64,000 nucleotides of DNA from positions 74,393,169 through 74,457,168 of the forward strand of contig CM043958.1 in NCBI GenBank assembly GCA_014529385.2. Direction: 5' to 3'. Positions 22,560 through 32,998 of this stretch are shown one piece after another (the stretch's first letter is position 1; each line of letters starts with the position of its first letter). The position numbers and the translations under genes are program-made. Origin of the DNA: Adiantum capillus-veneris. Lineage: Eukaryota > Streptophyta > Polypodiopsida > Polypodiales > Pteridaceae. Below the pieces are notes generated by a model that had not been told where the DNA came from, ran no database searches, and saw nothing but the letters and a program-made list of their open reading frames with translations.

Positions 22560-23240
22560 CTGGCTCCACCTGAGAGGGACTTATTTGATGCCATCTCATT
22601 TGAGACCTTGGAGCCAACCCTTTGACTTGCTCTTTTTCTAGAAGAACAAGCAAGCTTGGTGGATGAGGTGGAATGACTTCAAACCACCTCAACCATTCAC
22701 AAAATTATTGGCACATGGACCAACAGAGATGGGTTTGAGACTTGCTCCAAAATCAACTCCTCACCAAAGTGGGCAAGATCATTGATATGAAAATCTGTGA
22801 GAGAGGCTATTACTAGATAGAGTTTGAATCTCCAAAGATGGCAAGCAAAGTGATATTGACGAGCACACTTGGCATTTGGGTGGCTTGATCTTACTTCTGA
22901 TAGTAGCACCACATCTTTGACCCAAATTTAGATGTGATTGAGGAGGAGGCAAATCTTTCCATCTCTGTTTTCTTCCTAGGCAAGAAGAGGTGAGAGTATC
23001 TCCCCTTCGTTTTCATGATTGGCATGGTCTTGGAGAACTCGTGCATACTTCAACATCAAATGTGGTGAAGGCTGGTTCTTGTTCGGGACACACAGTCACT
23101 CCTGATGGTGGTTTTGCTGCCTTGGCGGAGTGGTGGTTGGATCAAACTGAGTTGGAGTATTCGTCGGGCCTCTCAAAACATTGCTTCATTTGCAAATAGA
23201 TGGGCCATCTTGCAAAGGCCTGTCCACATGGGAGATCTTG
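22560..23240 (+). pseudogene. DUF4283-like/zinc-knuckle relic (LINE ORF1 or gag type)
   Basis: The plus strand, across several frames, gives LLTKVGKIIDMKICERGYY, a stop, then IEFESPKMASKV and, after a shift, HHIFDPNLDVIEEEANLSIS with VFFLGKK. This order matches the DUF4283 pattern of plant LINE ORF1 and gag-like proteins ('...PW.PDFDP..D...L..PVWVRL'). About 60 codons later a zinc knuckle appears as CFICK, TAG, MGHLAKACP, fitting CX2CX4HX4C with one residue replaced by a stop. Proline-rich text follows, as in such proteins, but is partly due to C-rich sequence. The family call rests on motif spacing and is tentative. The product would bind nucleic acid in a retroelement particle. Confidence 0.45.
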
Positions 23241-23979
23241 GCTAGCTCCATAGCCAAAAGCCCCTAGGGCTGGTCCTCCACCAATCCACAACTAAAATAT
23301 ACAGTGGAGATCTAACTTCAATGGCAAGAGATGTCCACACTAGGGAGGGATGGCACTAGGCCCATGGTCACCATTGATAGGGCTAGGCTTGTTGTTCTTG
23401 TGGCCATTCTATTATTCCTTGATAGGAGTGGGTTCCCACGGGAAACCACTTTTGACCTTTGTAGTAAGAGACCACCTCAGAGCCCTCCCCCTCCACCTCT
23501 TGTGTGTAGGAGGATGTACCTCCCCCCCCCCTCCCCCCCCATTCCAGTGCCCCCATCCTCCTCCAGCCCTCCCCCAGCACACTCTTTCTCCCCCACTCCC
23601 AACGTCCTTGCTCCTTCAACCCCCCTCCACCACCAGTCGCCTCTCTCCATCTTCTAGCCCCCCTTCTCCTCCTCTAGCGGGTGGGTTTGGCCATACTCCT
23701 ACTACATGCTACTCTTTGGGTAGCTCTTTCAAGGTGAGTAGGCTAGTTTGAGAGTCACCTCTGACTTTGACATACCCTCTTGGTTCAAACTTGAACCTGG
23801 GGCTATTCAGGGGGCCTCTCTAGCTTTGACCTCTGCATATGGCGGGACCTCTTTAGCCATGACTTTCCTCAATTTCTTGGCAACCCCAAGCTGACTTAGA
23901 GGTGGCTTACTTTCAAGATCATGTCTTGTTTCTTGTGGCACATAGAGTTGTGATGCTCCGTGTCCACAAGGGTAAACTT
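23241..23979 (+). other. C-rich tract, possibly tail of the zinc-knuckle relic
   Basis: Homopolymeric C and CCT runs (for example 23520-23640) give proline-rich translations in all plus frames. No specific domain is visible. Confidence 0.4.
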
Positions 23980-24690
23980 AGACAATATACATGGCTTTTG
24001 GCATTATCGTCACTCAGATGGATTATTAGGACTTGCTATTGACGTGGGTGTATGCTATTGGAAAAATATATCATGCTTGGTGATGCCTTGGTTGATATAC
24101 ATGCCAAGTGTTGTGTTTGGCTCTACTTTGGTTGGAAAGTATGCCAAATGTGGTGCTTTTCAAAGAGCATGAGGAGTACTTGAGGAGCTTACTCTTGAGG
24201 AAAATAATACTAGCTTATGTTAAAAAATAATGTGCTTAGCAATGCTTTGAGAAATATGTATGCGAGATGTTGGGATTTTCAATTCCTTGGTCGATATGTA
24301 GGCCAAGTTGATCTTGGAAAATGAATTACAAGTGATAGCTACAAAGTTGGCGTGGCCTTGATGATATGTATGCCAAACGTTATGATTAGCAATGGCTTGC
24401 TTGATATGTATGCAAAATGAAATACAAATGCCAAAGCATAGGAGTGTTGGTCAATATGTATACCTAATGTGGTGCACTTTGGCAATGGAAAGGGGTTTGG
24501 GATTGGATTTCCTAAAACATTGCCAATCAAGGGCTATTGGAGAATATGTTGTATTTGGTGATGCCTTGATTGATATGCATGATTGATGTGGTTTACATTA
24601 GGGAGCATATAAAGTTTTTGAGGAGCTTCTTGTAGTCTCTTGGAGTACAAGGATTGCGGGATATGCAAAAAAGGGCTTGACTTTGTATAT
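23980..24690 (+). pseudogene. PPR-protein relic with repeated DMYAKCG motifs
   Basis: Degenerate pentatricopeptide repeats can be followed in shifting frames: GDALVDIHAKCC (about 24080), KYAKCGAFQRA with TGA then VLEEL (24135-24190), NALRNMYARC (24240-24280), ISNGLLDMYAK (about 24385-24420) and GDALIDMHD, stop, CG, then KVFEELLVVSW and IAGYAKKGL (24555-24680). This is the classic plant PLS-class signature (NALVDMYAKCG...A..VFEEL...VVSWT..IAGYA..G). PPR proteins bind organelle RNA. The spacing between motifs is shorter than normal in places, so the copy is rearranged as well as mutated. No intact repeat series, so a pseudogene. Confidence 0.7.
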
Positions 24691-24859
24691 TAGCTCCATT
24701 AACCTATCATCACATGTCTCCTCAACCTCTTCAATATCAAGACCTTCCAAACTCTTTCTAGTAGTAGACTTTTCTTCACAAGAAACAAAAAAGAAAAATT
24801 TAAATTTTCATATATACTTGACAAAATTGTTGGTCAAACTCACCCTCAAATAGAGATAG

Positions 24860-25545
24860 CGATATGTCATGTCTATGCAGAAATAGATCACACAAAAGGC
24901 TATCTGGGTGTTCTATTTTTGCATGCGAGCAACACCATATCATTATAGAAAAAGCATCACTTATTTGTAGCATTTTGTCCTTGCTATGTGAAATTAGAGC
25001 ACTCAGACGACCATCCACATGCTCTAATTTTGCATATGGGCGACATAACCTTCTTAAAGAAATCATACTTCTTCTTTGTGACATTGTGTCATCCCTATGT
25101 GAAAATAGAGCACACAAAAGGCTATCCAAAAAGCATCACTTGTTTGCAGCATTGTGTTCTCGCTATGGAAAATCCTTGCTATGAAAAATTAGAGCACTCA
25201 GATGATCGTCTTAGTGCTCTAATTTTGCATATGGGCGACATAACCTGCTTTCTTCTTTTTGACATTGTGTCGTCTCTATGCAAAAATAGAGCACATAAAA
25301 GGCCATTTGGGTGTTCTATTTTTGCAAAGAGACAACACCATACCATTATAAAAAATAAGTTCTTATTTATGATATTTGTGTTTCTTCCCTATGCAAAAAT
25401 AGAGTACTTGAACGGCCGTTCGGGTGCTCTATTATCACATACGAACAATAATACATGCTTTATAGATTGTGTCTTTGCTATGTGAAATAGAGCAACCGGA
25501 GGACCGTCCAAGTGCTCTATTATTGCATACAAATGACATGAGCAC
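24860..25545. repeat. Tandem array of palindromic hairpin units
   Basis: About seven units at 80-116 bp spacing, each with a left arm like TATGCAAAAATAGAGCAC, a variable centre of about 20 bp, and a right arm like GTGCTCTATTTTTGCATA, flanked by GTCGTCTC/GAGACGAC-like sequence. Left arms lie at about 24880, 24989, 25101, 25184, 25282, 25398 and 25482. Centres are often self-complementary (aacggccgttc at 25411, ggaccgtcc at 25500), so the ancestral unit was probably one long palindrome. Unit 3 lacks its right arm. Confidence 0.85.
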
Positions 25546-25989
25546 AAAGGAAAGGACATAAAAAGAAAAAAATCCGAATAAAATTGGTTACCTTTATGTT
25601 TTTGTAGATACATTTTGAGCCCTTTAGCTTTGAAATGTATTCAAAACACTTTCCCAAAATACACCGGTTTGGATGCTAAAATGCTATATATAGCTCATTT
25701 CACATCTATAAATAGATTGTTAATGTGTCAATCATGCACTTGGCACACGTGCCAAACGATCAAATCCATGCATAACGGTCAAATCCATACATCATAAATC
25801 ATGCAAATTCAAATTTTACCTAGGTAATTGTGCACTCTTATATGTAGAAGCCCTTGCACTCGAACAAGCTTTTGGAAATCTTTTTCTATTCGAGTCAACT
25901 TGGACCTTCATGTTTACTCCATATTTTTTCTCCATTCTTCAATTCAAACATTTGGATTCTCATCAAAAGGTAGTACGTTGAGCAAACCA
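25546..25989. other. Spacer in hairpin-array region, no gene seen
   Basis: AT-rich text without a recognisable feature. Confidence 0.45.
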
Positions 25990-26530
25990 TGTAGTCTCGA
26001 AACAAAACTAGCCTTAGTTCCCGAATACACTGTTTTTGCATAGAGACGACATAATAGATATCATTATGTTTTTAAGATGTGTTGTCTTTATACTATTTTG
26101 AAGTTTTTTTTGATAGCATCGTCTCTATGAAGAATTAGAGTAGCTGGACACATGTCCAAGTACATTGCTTTTGCACAGGGATGACACAATTGGTGTTTTT
26201 TAAAACTTTTTCACTTATGTCATCGCTATGGAGAAACAGAGTAGACGGACACACGTTCAAGTACATTATTTTCACATAATGATGACACAATGTATCTTTC
26301 TTTAAACTTTTTCACTAGTGTCGTCGCTATGTATCATTCCTATGCAAAAATAGATTACTTAAACATTGGTCCGAGTACACTATTTTTGCATAGCAACAAC
26401 ACAAGGTACTTTTTTTCATGAAAACCTAACCTGGTGTCTCAATATAAGTTAATTAACTTTATATCATTATTTATGTTTTTGACTTAACTTGAATTTTTCT
26501 TCTCTATGAAAAAATAGTGTAGCTGAGAGA
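25990..26530. repeat. Dispersed copies of the same hairpin unit
   Basis: A half unit (26018-26052), three full units centred near 26148, 26245 and 26362 (for example ggacacatgtccaagtac), and a half unit near 26510. Another half unit lies at 27697-27745, beyond the H3-like gene, so the array brackets that gene. Confidence 0.75.
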
Positions 26531-26909
26531 TAGTTGGGTCAACCACATCCACTTTATGTTGGATATATAACTTATATTCATGCATCAATAATCTGCACAG
26601 ATTCAAAAGAACACTTTGTAATTATGAATAATCTACAAAAACACATATAGAATGTTGATTGTTAGGCAAACCTCAAGGACGCAAGAACAATATGATCAGT
26701 GATCCCTCTTTGCCAATCTTTGAGGATTCAACACACTCAATATCCAAGGTAATATAGTCTGTTCTTTTAAGAAGGTCATCCTCTAAGAAAGAAGCCTATA
26801 AAATTGACACTTCTCAGCATTGAAGGGAGTTGAGCTTCTATTTTCCTGAGTTTATTTGTTTCCAGATCCTCCCTGTTAGCTTTGGGCTCTTTCAAACCAT
26901 CATCCTCGG

Positions 26910-27529
26910 TTACCTCCCAACCAAAATTTTAAGATCTTCTGCCTTTCTTGATGGAGGTGTGTTGAGAATGTTAAAGGTTTTGTCATCTTGTAGAGGTACT
27001 AGCTCAAGAATTTTGCTAAATATGTACCATAATCTCCTCAGGAGAATCATATCCTTGTCCATTAGTGTGGCCCTGTGAGAGTGGGATGCACATATGTATG
27101 CATCCTGGAAGAGATCAATTAAAATTTCCTTAGCAGCCTTCTGCATACATGCAAATGCACCTCTTGTCCATCTCATATCAATCTTAAACTGCTTTGCTAT
27201 TTTCCTACAGACCCTCCGGAAAGAAAGATTTGCAATTGAAATTATCAGAGCCTTGTGTTATCTCCTCTCCATCAAGCATCTCACCTTCTGAGAGAATCTC
27301 CTTTTCTTTATAGGTGGGAGTTTCATACCAACTCCCTTTTTCGCATGCTGTTTGAAGGATGTAGCTCCCTTATCTCCTTGTGAGCTCTCACCTTTGAGCT
27401 CTCATCTTTGTTTCCATTTGAGATTTCATCTTTGTCTATTGGTTTGAAATCAACTGGTGTTCCCTTGACATCTCTTGGTTTGACATTATCTCTAGGAACT
27501 TTCCTTGCAATTTGTTTGGTCCTTGCCAT
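26910..27529 (-). CDS. Divergent histone H3, CENH3-like (gene or recent pseudogene)
   Basis: The N-terminus MARTKQIARKVPRDNVKPRD is the H3 tail start followed by a non-canonical tail. The histone fold reads ANLSFRRVCRKIAKQFKIDM, then RWTRGAFACMQKAAKEILID, LFQDAYICASHSHRATLMDK and DMILLRRL. This follows H3 residue by residue from LPFQRLVREIAQ to LARRI. RW(T) in loop 1, LFxDA and TLMxKD are features of plant CENH3 rather than canonical H3. Tail and fold are in different frames. A 77-nt GT-AG intron (27328-27252, GTATGA...ACACAAG) would join them in phase, giving about 180 residues. The frame also runs about 40 residues past the usual C-terminus. Intron and expression are inference; a pseudogene with one frameshift and lost stop is the alternative. 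CENH3 marks centromeric nucleosomes. Confidence 0.6.
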
Positions 27530-27744
27530 ATCTCTAGATTAGACCTAAAAAAACATTATGAACATAGAGTCATTAATAATTTTCATCGATAAGGAGAACA
27601 CATTTTGAGCATATAGTCATTAATATTTTTGCATCCATAAACTATCTTAAACCTCTTATGAAACATTCTATTGAGATTGTACGAAAAATAGACTTGTGTC
27701 TTCTCTATGCAAAAATAGTGTAGTCGGACATACACTAAATTGTC

Positions 27745-28114
27745 TCTCTTGTCCAAAGTGGGCAACTCGGTGGTCCATGATCAACCAGCATATCATTGGA
27801 AAGATATTAGAAAGTAGGTTTTGAATACCAAAACTCTGACAAAGTTGGAGCTAATTTGTAGAAGTTATGGCCTTCTCACTAAAGGTGAAATGTGGGGAGA
27901 TATTCCATTTATAAGACAGAGTTGTCACATCAAAAAATAGAATCTTCTAGAATATAACATATCTAATGATATTCTATATGTACATTATAATTCCAAAAGG
28001 TCCGACAAGTTTTGATTTTGTTTGTAAAACTTTTAACGTGCGCCCATTTTGGACAAGAGAGAGAAAGTCAAAGTCCTTACAGGGACCCTTTGAGTGTCCA
28101 AATTTTTGCTAATG
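27745..28114. mobile_element. Foldback/MITE element, family 1, copy 4 (left end eroded)
   Basis: The right arm is clear (gcccattttggacaagagag, then AGTCAAAGTCCTTACAGGG and a ...GCTAATG end at 28114). The left arm keeps only 'ctctcttgtccaaagtgggc' at about 27752. Lies just upstream of the H3-like gene. Confidence 0.65.
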
Positions 28115-28510
28115 CTATTTGAGAACTGATTGTAACTTACAAAACTGGCCATCCAATATATATTTTGAAACTTGTGAACTCCTCCTCTACCCCTATCATG
28201 AGAGGTATGGTCTATTGCAACCCTAGGTCATTCTCATCTTCAAACTTTCATCCTAGAATCTTCTGACAATGTTGAATGGTGTTTCCATAGCTCTCACTGG
28301 ATTCTTATAATAATTGATATCACTGATAAAACATGTTTCATATTGAAATCTCTTGAGGACCACCATGGAATGGCTAAGCTGTAAGTGTAACTGTTCCGAA
28401 CTTTAAATTTATTTGGTTACAAATTTTTTGAAACAATCCTTCGGATATTTCTAAATAGGGCTGCCTCAAGGATGATAGAGACAATTGAGCAATTTCCTCC
28501 TATCACAAGG
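28115..28510. other. No gene seen
   Basis: Ordinary AT-rich spacer between a foldback element and the LTR at 28511. Confidence 0.4.
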
Positions 28511-29457
28511 TGTTGACGTTTGTGTCAATAAAACGACATAACTCAATGTTTGCACCAAAGTCCTATCTTCTGAGAGTTATGAAATGCTAGGGATTATGGT
28601 CATAAACATCATTTCTAATAAGTAAGTAGTCTAGTTGCAGAAGCCGGGGTGCAATGGAACTTCCAGATTGTAGATACTAAGCCATTTGACCCCTCACACT
28701 CTATTTTTGGTTAACCTAAAATAGCCTTAGTATATAAGGTACCTAGGTCACTTTTGAAAAAACACTTAATCATAATAAAAATTTAGCACTTCCATGTATT
28801 GTGTGTGAGAGATGAAGAGAGAGAGTGTGAGCTTCATCTTGGTGCTAATCCCCACTCGTTCATCATGTTGTAGATCCGATTGTATCATCGTGCTAGGCTT
28901 GGCAAGAGCTACGCATCGATGCCAAGCATTCTTCACGGAACGGAGCAAACGTGCTTGTGCATAGACGAGCTATTTGCGGCTGTAAGCATATCAAATGATG
29001 TCTATTTTTTGCGTGCAAGTAGTCATTGGAATCATGGTGACATAAGATACATGTATGTACTCATAGATTTAAATTTTTGGTACTTTCAAAATTTGGCTCT
29101 GTCTTTATACGCGTTTTTTGCAAATGGGTTTAGAGCTAGGGTTTTGAGTGTGGAGGCTTCAGGACAAGTGTATCCTAGTGAGGGGGTTCCTTAAATTTTG
29201 TACAATTCTGGTATGATTTGATGGGTTTCCTTCCATTGTGTGTATATGGGTAGGTGGTGTAGTTGAGAGCAGTGAGATTCTAGATTGTGGTTTACTTGGC
29301 TTTTCAAAGTTTTGTATGTGTAGGATGGTCTCAGCCTGACAAGCTAAAGAGATTTCCTCTATGTGCCTATCATGTCATCTGTGTCCTCTATTAACATTAT
29401 GTTGATCTAGATTGTGCTGCATGCACTTTATGGGTGGTGTGATTCGCTCCCTCAACA
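28511..29457 (+). mobile_element. LTR of plus-strand element G (947 bp)
   Basis: It begins TGTTGACG and ends CTCAACA (TGTTG/CAACA termini), one base before an Asp-type PBS. A TATATAAGG box lies 220 bp in. Only one copy is seen, so the start is inferred from terminal symmetry. Confidence 0.6.
28731..28739 (+). promoter_or_regulatory. TATA box in LTR of element G
   Basis: TATATAAGG, identical to the box at 61294 in the other Asp-primed LTR. Confidence 0.6.
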
Positions 29458-29458
29458 T

Positions 29459-29476
29459 TGGCACCGCTGTCGGGGA
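29459..29476 (+). promoter_or_regulatory. Primer-binding site, Asp type, element G
   Basis: TGGCACCGCTGTCGGGGA matches the site of element A at 15 of 18 positions. Two of the three differences are transitions at former CpG or CNG sites. Confidence 0.75.
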
Positions 29477-30620
29477 TACAAGGACTTAGGTAGGTATTCG
29501 TACTAACACTCGTGTGATGGTTGCTTGCTTTAGTTTTGTCTAAAGAAAGAATTTTTCTTAATTGGATACGGAAGAGGTTATTCCGAGATCAAGTGGATAG
29601 CTAGGAACCGTGTGTCTTGCCGAGGCTCCGTGACTAGGTATATTTAGTTAGGAATTGTAGATTAGAGTAGCTGCTGTGGTGGTCGAGTGATTTGTGAGAT
29701 AGGCGTTTGCTAGTACGTTTATGGCATTGAAGCTTTTTTTTACTCATAGATGCAAAATCCCATATGATTTGTAGGAGTAGCTTTAGATAATAAATCTGAT
29801 TTTGATCTAGAGCTAATAATCATTAGTCTATTTGCTAAGTGCTTGTTTACATTCAAAATTATTGAAAAGTCTACTTTTTGAGAGTAAACTAAAAAAATAG
29901 CTTTTTGTGGATAATTTTTCATGTTTGATTGATGTTGAGCATATAAGAGAGCATGTGCAAGGGTTTTGTGAACAAAAACTATAATTTTGTAAACTTCAAC
30001 ATCATACACGTATGATGGGTCAAGGGGCATCTGGAGACCAAATTTGAAAATTTTGACAGTACCAGTGTGTTGAAAAGGGGGGGGGTTTATCAAATATACC
30101 TTGAAACTAGAGTTTTGACCAACTCGTGACACCCAAAAGACAAAAGACGGAGTGTCTAAAATGCAAAATAGAAAAACTTGTGATTCTGAGCATATTTTTG
30201 CACGAGGATTGGTAGAAGTGCTTGAAAACCAGTGCTAGAAACTTGGGGATGCCTATGAAAGAATTTTGTCCAAAAATTCATCAGGAGACATTATACACGT
30301 ATGATGTCTGAGGGGTGATTTTGGCAGCAATTTTAAACTTTTGACATTATACCCATCTTCTGCACGTTGTGTTGAGCACATACATCAAATTTCATATCAT
30401 TTGGACTTATAGATTGAAAATTGCGGGGATTTTACTCTTTCATGGGATTTCCTTCTCAAAAGTGATGATTTTGTGCAATTTTGACATCCAAAATTTGCTA
30501 TGAACACATATTCTTGTTGTACACACCAAGGAGTACCTCTGGTAGAAACAAAACTAAAATCTGACAAAAAAGACATTATACGCGTATGATGTCTTAGAGT
30601 CCATATCTGAGGTCAAAAGT
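29477..30620 (+). repeat. Leader of element G with palindromes at about 285-bp spacing
   Basis: CATnATACACGTATGATG-like palindromes occur at about 30003, 30295 and 30572 (spacing 292 and 277). Each sits in a similar context (gacattatac...gtatgatgtctnag). The arrangement mirrors the leader of element A although the palindrome sequence differs. No ORF with recognisable gag follows. Confidence 0.7.
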
Positions 30621-31625
30621 TACAACTAAGTGCACCCTTGTGATCTACAGCATTTAGGAAGCGTATAGACTAGATTTCATCAAATTTGAAGTATTTTTGG
30701 GCTTGCAAAGACCATAAGATGCATCTAGGCAAGTGAAGGCCTGTATTGGCCATAAGAGGAATCCCAAATCCCCAGTAGGTTTTTCTAAGCGATAACTAAA
30801 CCAAGCTAAAATTAGCAATGTACTATTTCAAAAAGCCCAAACTAGTCAAGGTACTTCTACATATTTCAATAATCATTCACATATGTGTTTTTATTTAGTT
30901 CTTACACTATCCAAGCCTAGATAGAGGTGGTGGATATTAAGTGGACATTAAGTTGAAAATATGCAATGGTAACACATTGCAAAGGAGAAAAAGGATTCAC
31001 TTAATGAACAATTAGGAACTTCTTTTCAATATTAATGTGGTTGATATTTCTTGTGTCAGAATGTAGTGACAAAGGGATGAGTGTGTATAATGCAGCTCAT
31101 AGAAGCAAGACCTGTTTAGAACACAAGGGAAAAGCTTACTAGAGTAAGGGTCCTCATAAACCAATTTCAAACCCAAGAAGTCACAAGGTATGGAACTATT
31201 AATTTTCACCATGGGCTTGTTCAAAAAAGCATTATGAGAGTAGCCTACATGTTTTCACTGCAATTTCTACCACTAGAACATCCACCTCAATCCTAGTTGT
31301 GTGCAATCTCTTTGTGTGTGTGTGTTTGTGTGCGTGTGCCCATATACTCACTATGCCCCTTGCAAGTTTTTGGGTGATGTCATTTGATTATAATCAATCT
31401 TTTTTTCTTCACATTTTTATCTAGTTGATATAGCAAAGACAACAGCTCTTGCCAATTAGGCAGTAGCTCTATGTCAATAAGGGCTGGCAACAGACCCTCC
31501 ACCTCGTGTGTCCAAATCCCTACCAAAAGGAGTAGGTAACTAGGGAGGAACCCACATACATCCATTGCATTCTAAGCTAGGATCCCTTGTCATGTATCAT
31601 CATACCACATTGGGTTTACTTAAAA
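30621..31625. other. No gene seen
   Basis: Probable remainder of the element G leader or unrelated spacer. A GT-rich stretch lies near 31313-31340. Confidence 0.4.
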
Positions 31626-31626
31626 A

Positions 31627-31700
31627 AATTCGGGGATGGATTCGAACCATCATTCTAGGACTGTGAGTCTAACACATTAGCATTATGTTACCTAGGTGGG
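31627..31700 (-). tRNA. tRNA-like relic (T-arm and anticodon-arm remnant)
   Basis: On the minus strand a perfect T arm (GATGG TTCGAAT CCATC) with box-B match GGTTCGAATCC is preceded by a possible anticodon loop CTCACAG (CAC would read valine codons) with an imperfect stem. A T-run follows. The acceptor stem does not pair, so this is a tRNA pseudogene or the head of a tRNA-derived SINE. Confidence 0.35.
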
Positions 31701-32940
31701 GGGTGACTAGAGCAAAGGCCACCCTGAAGTAATGCTAGTTATCTACATTTATCAAAAGTGGATTTCCTTGAGATACAAATAATATCTAAAAGGCCATCGT
31801 CAGAGCAAACAAGGAAATAGATTTTGTTAAGGCAAAGCTTGGAGTGAAAGAACCGAAAAATTGTTTGGCCAATGATAGATTTCACACCACAGGGCTTGTC
31901 AAAGGACTAAATATGTTTCAAATACCCACTACTGCTCCTTTTGTCATTCTTGGGTTCATCCTTGCTATACTCTTTTTCGGGAAGCAAGAAGGGGCAAAGC
32001 CATGAAATTCCCCCCAGTGCTTCCTACTCTCTAGGGTCATTATCAACCGGCCCAGTATCTTGATCGTTTCCTTCATTTTTGGAGCTAGTGTCTTCCTCCA
32101 TATTTGGTCCACTATAGAAGGGGTGGAAACATGTAGTGACTCTTAATTCATGTCTGACTTCGTCCCCTTTTGGAGTGAAGTTGTGATCCTTGATTTCATG
32201 AGTATCCCCTCCAAAATCCTCTTCCCATAATGGCGCCCCCGAAGATGATGGAGTCGGAGGAAAAGGTAAATTTTATGTCGAGGTTGAGCCTCTTTTGGCG
32301 TTTTTCCGGTTCTACTGACAATAGGACTCTGCTTCTGCCTTGTCTTCCAAATTGTCAAAATTGGAAGAAGAGAAGTAATAAGGGGAACCCCTGTACTTTG
32401 TGAATACCCCAAACCCATTTATTATCCCCTGGGAAGGAATCCCTTGCAATATAGATACAACATTCAATATCAACTTTCAAGTCACTATAGAGTAACATTG
32501 TACAAGAAAACCTCAAAACAATGAGGGTGCGTGTTTTAGGTAGCCGAGTTCACTGGAAACCCCGAAGGTCAATCATGGAAAGGGTTAGTCTTTTTGAAGT
32601 TTCAATTGTTGTCTACGTCCTCTTCTTCTCTCAAGACTCACTCCTCTTGTGAGCCATTCAAATTTCAATAGTCCGTATATGGGAATAGAAGCCCCATAGT
32701 GCGCACTTTAAGCAAGGCACTATACATAATAAGATCATGTAAGCAATGCACTATCCATAATAAGATCAGGGCTTAAAGAATACAGTTTCCCTAACCTAAG
32801 AAAATGAGGGCAAACTTGAAGTTCTCTCGGGTTTTTAAGTCAAAATTTGAAGCTTTTGCTATTTACACTAAAACTTGTGTAAGTGTCTTTGTTTTTTGCT
32901 CAAAATCTAATTGTAAAGTCAGCATTGGACTCTTGTTTTT
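31701..32940. other. Unassigned region, possible eroded coding stretch on minus strand
   Basis: Between 32560 and 31920 the minus strand can be read almost continuously in one frame outside the ATG-started ones (for example GISWLCPFLLPEKEYSKDEP near 32010), with two or three stops. The amino-acid mix looks coding but I recognise no family. Confidence 0.3.
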
Positions 32941-32944
32941 TTCT

Positions 32945-32998
32945 AGGGAAAATTACCAAAATACCCCTCTAATTTGTGGCAATTCCCAAAATACCCTT
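32945..32998. repeat. Left member of an inverted repeat flanking element D
   Basis: AAATTACCAAAATACCCCT followed by 'aattcccaaaataccctt' here recurs in inverse at 40270-40385 (extended there). Element D therefore inserted in or between arms of an older inverted-repeat sequence, possibly a TIR transposon. Confidence 0.55.

Noticed and set aside
22309-23751. Long proline-rich open frames on both strands
   Set aside because: They come from C-rich low-complexity sequence and lack domains, apart from the separate DUF4283/zinc-knuckle reading.
24860-26530. Resemblance to a CRISPR array (regularly spaced repeats)
   Set aside because: Spacing is irregular, units are long palindromes, and the window is plant nuclear DNA.
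28880-29194. 104-residue open frame
   Set aside because: Lies inside an LTR downstream of the TATA box, has no domain, and is best explained as chance.
31900-32560. Plastid or mitochondrial gene insertion
   Set aside because: I compared it in mind with several organelle proteins and found no convincing match, so only an unassigned region is reported.
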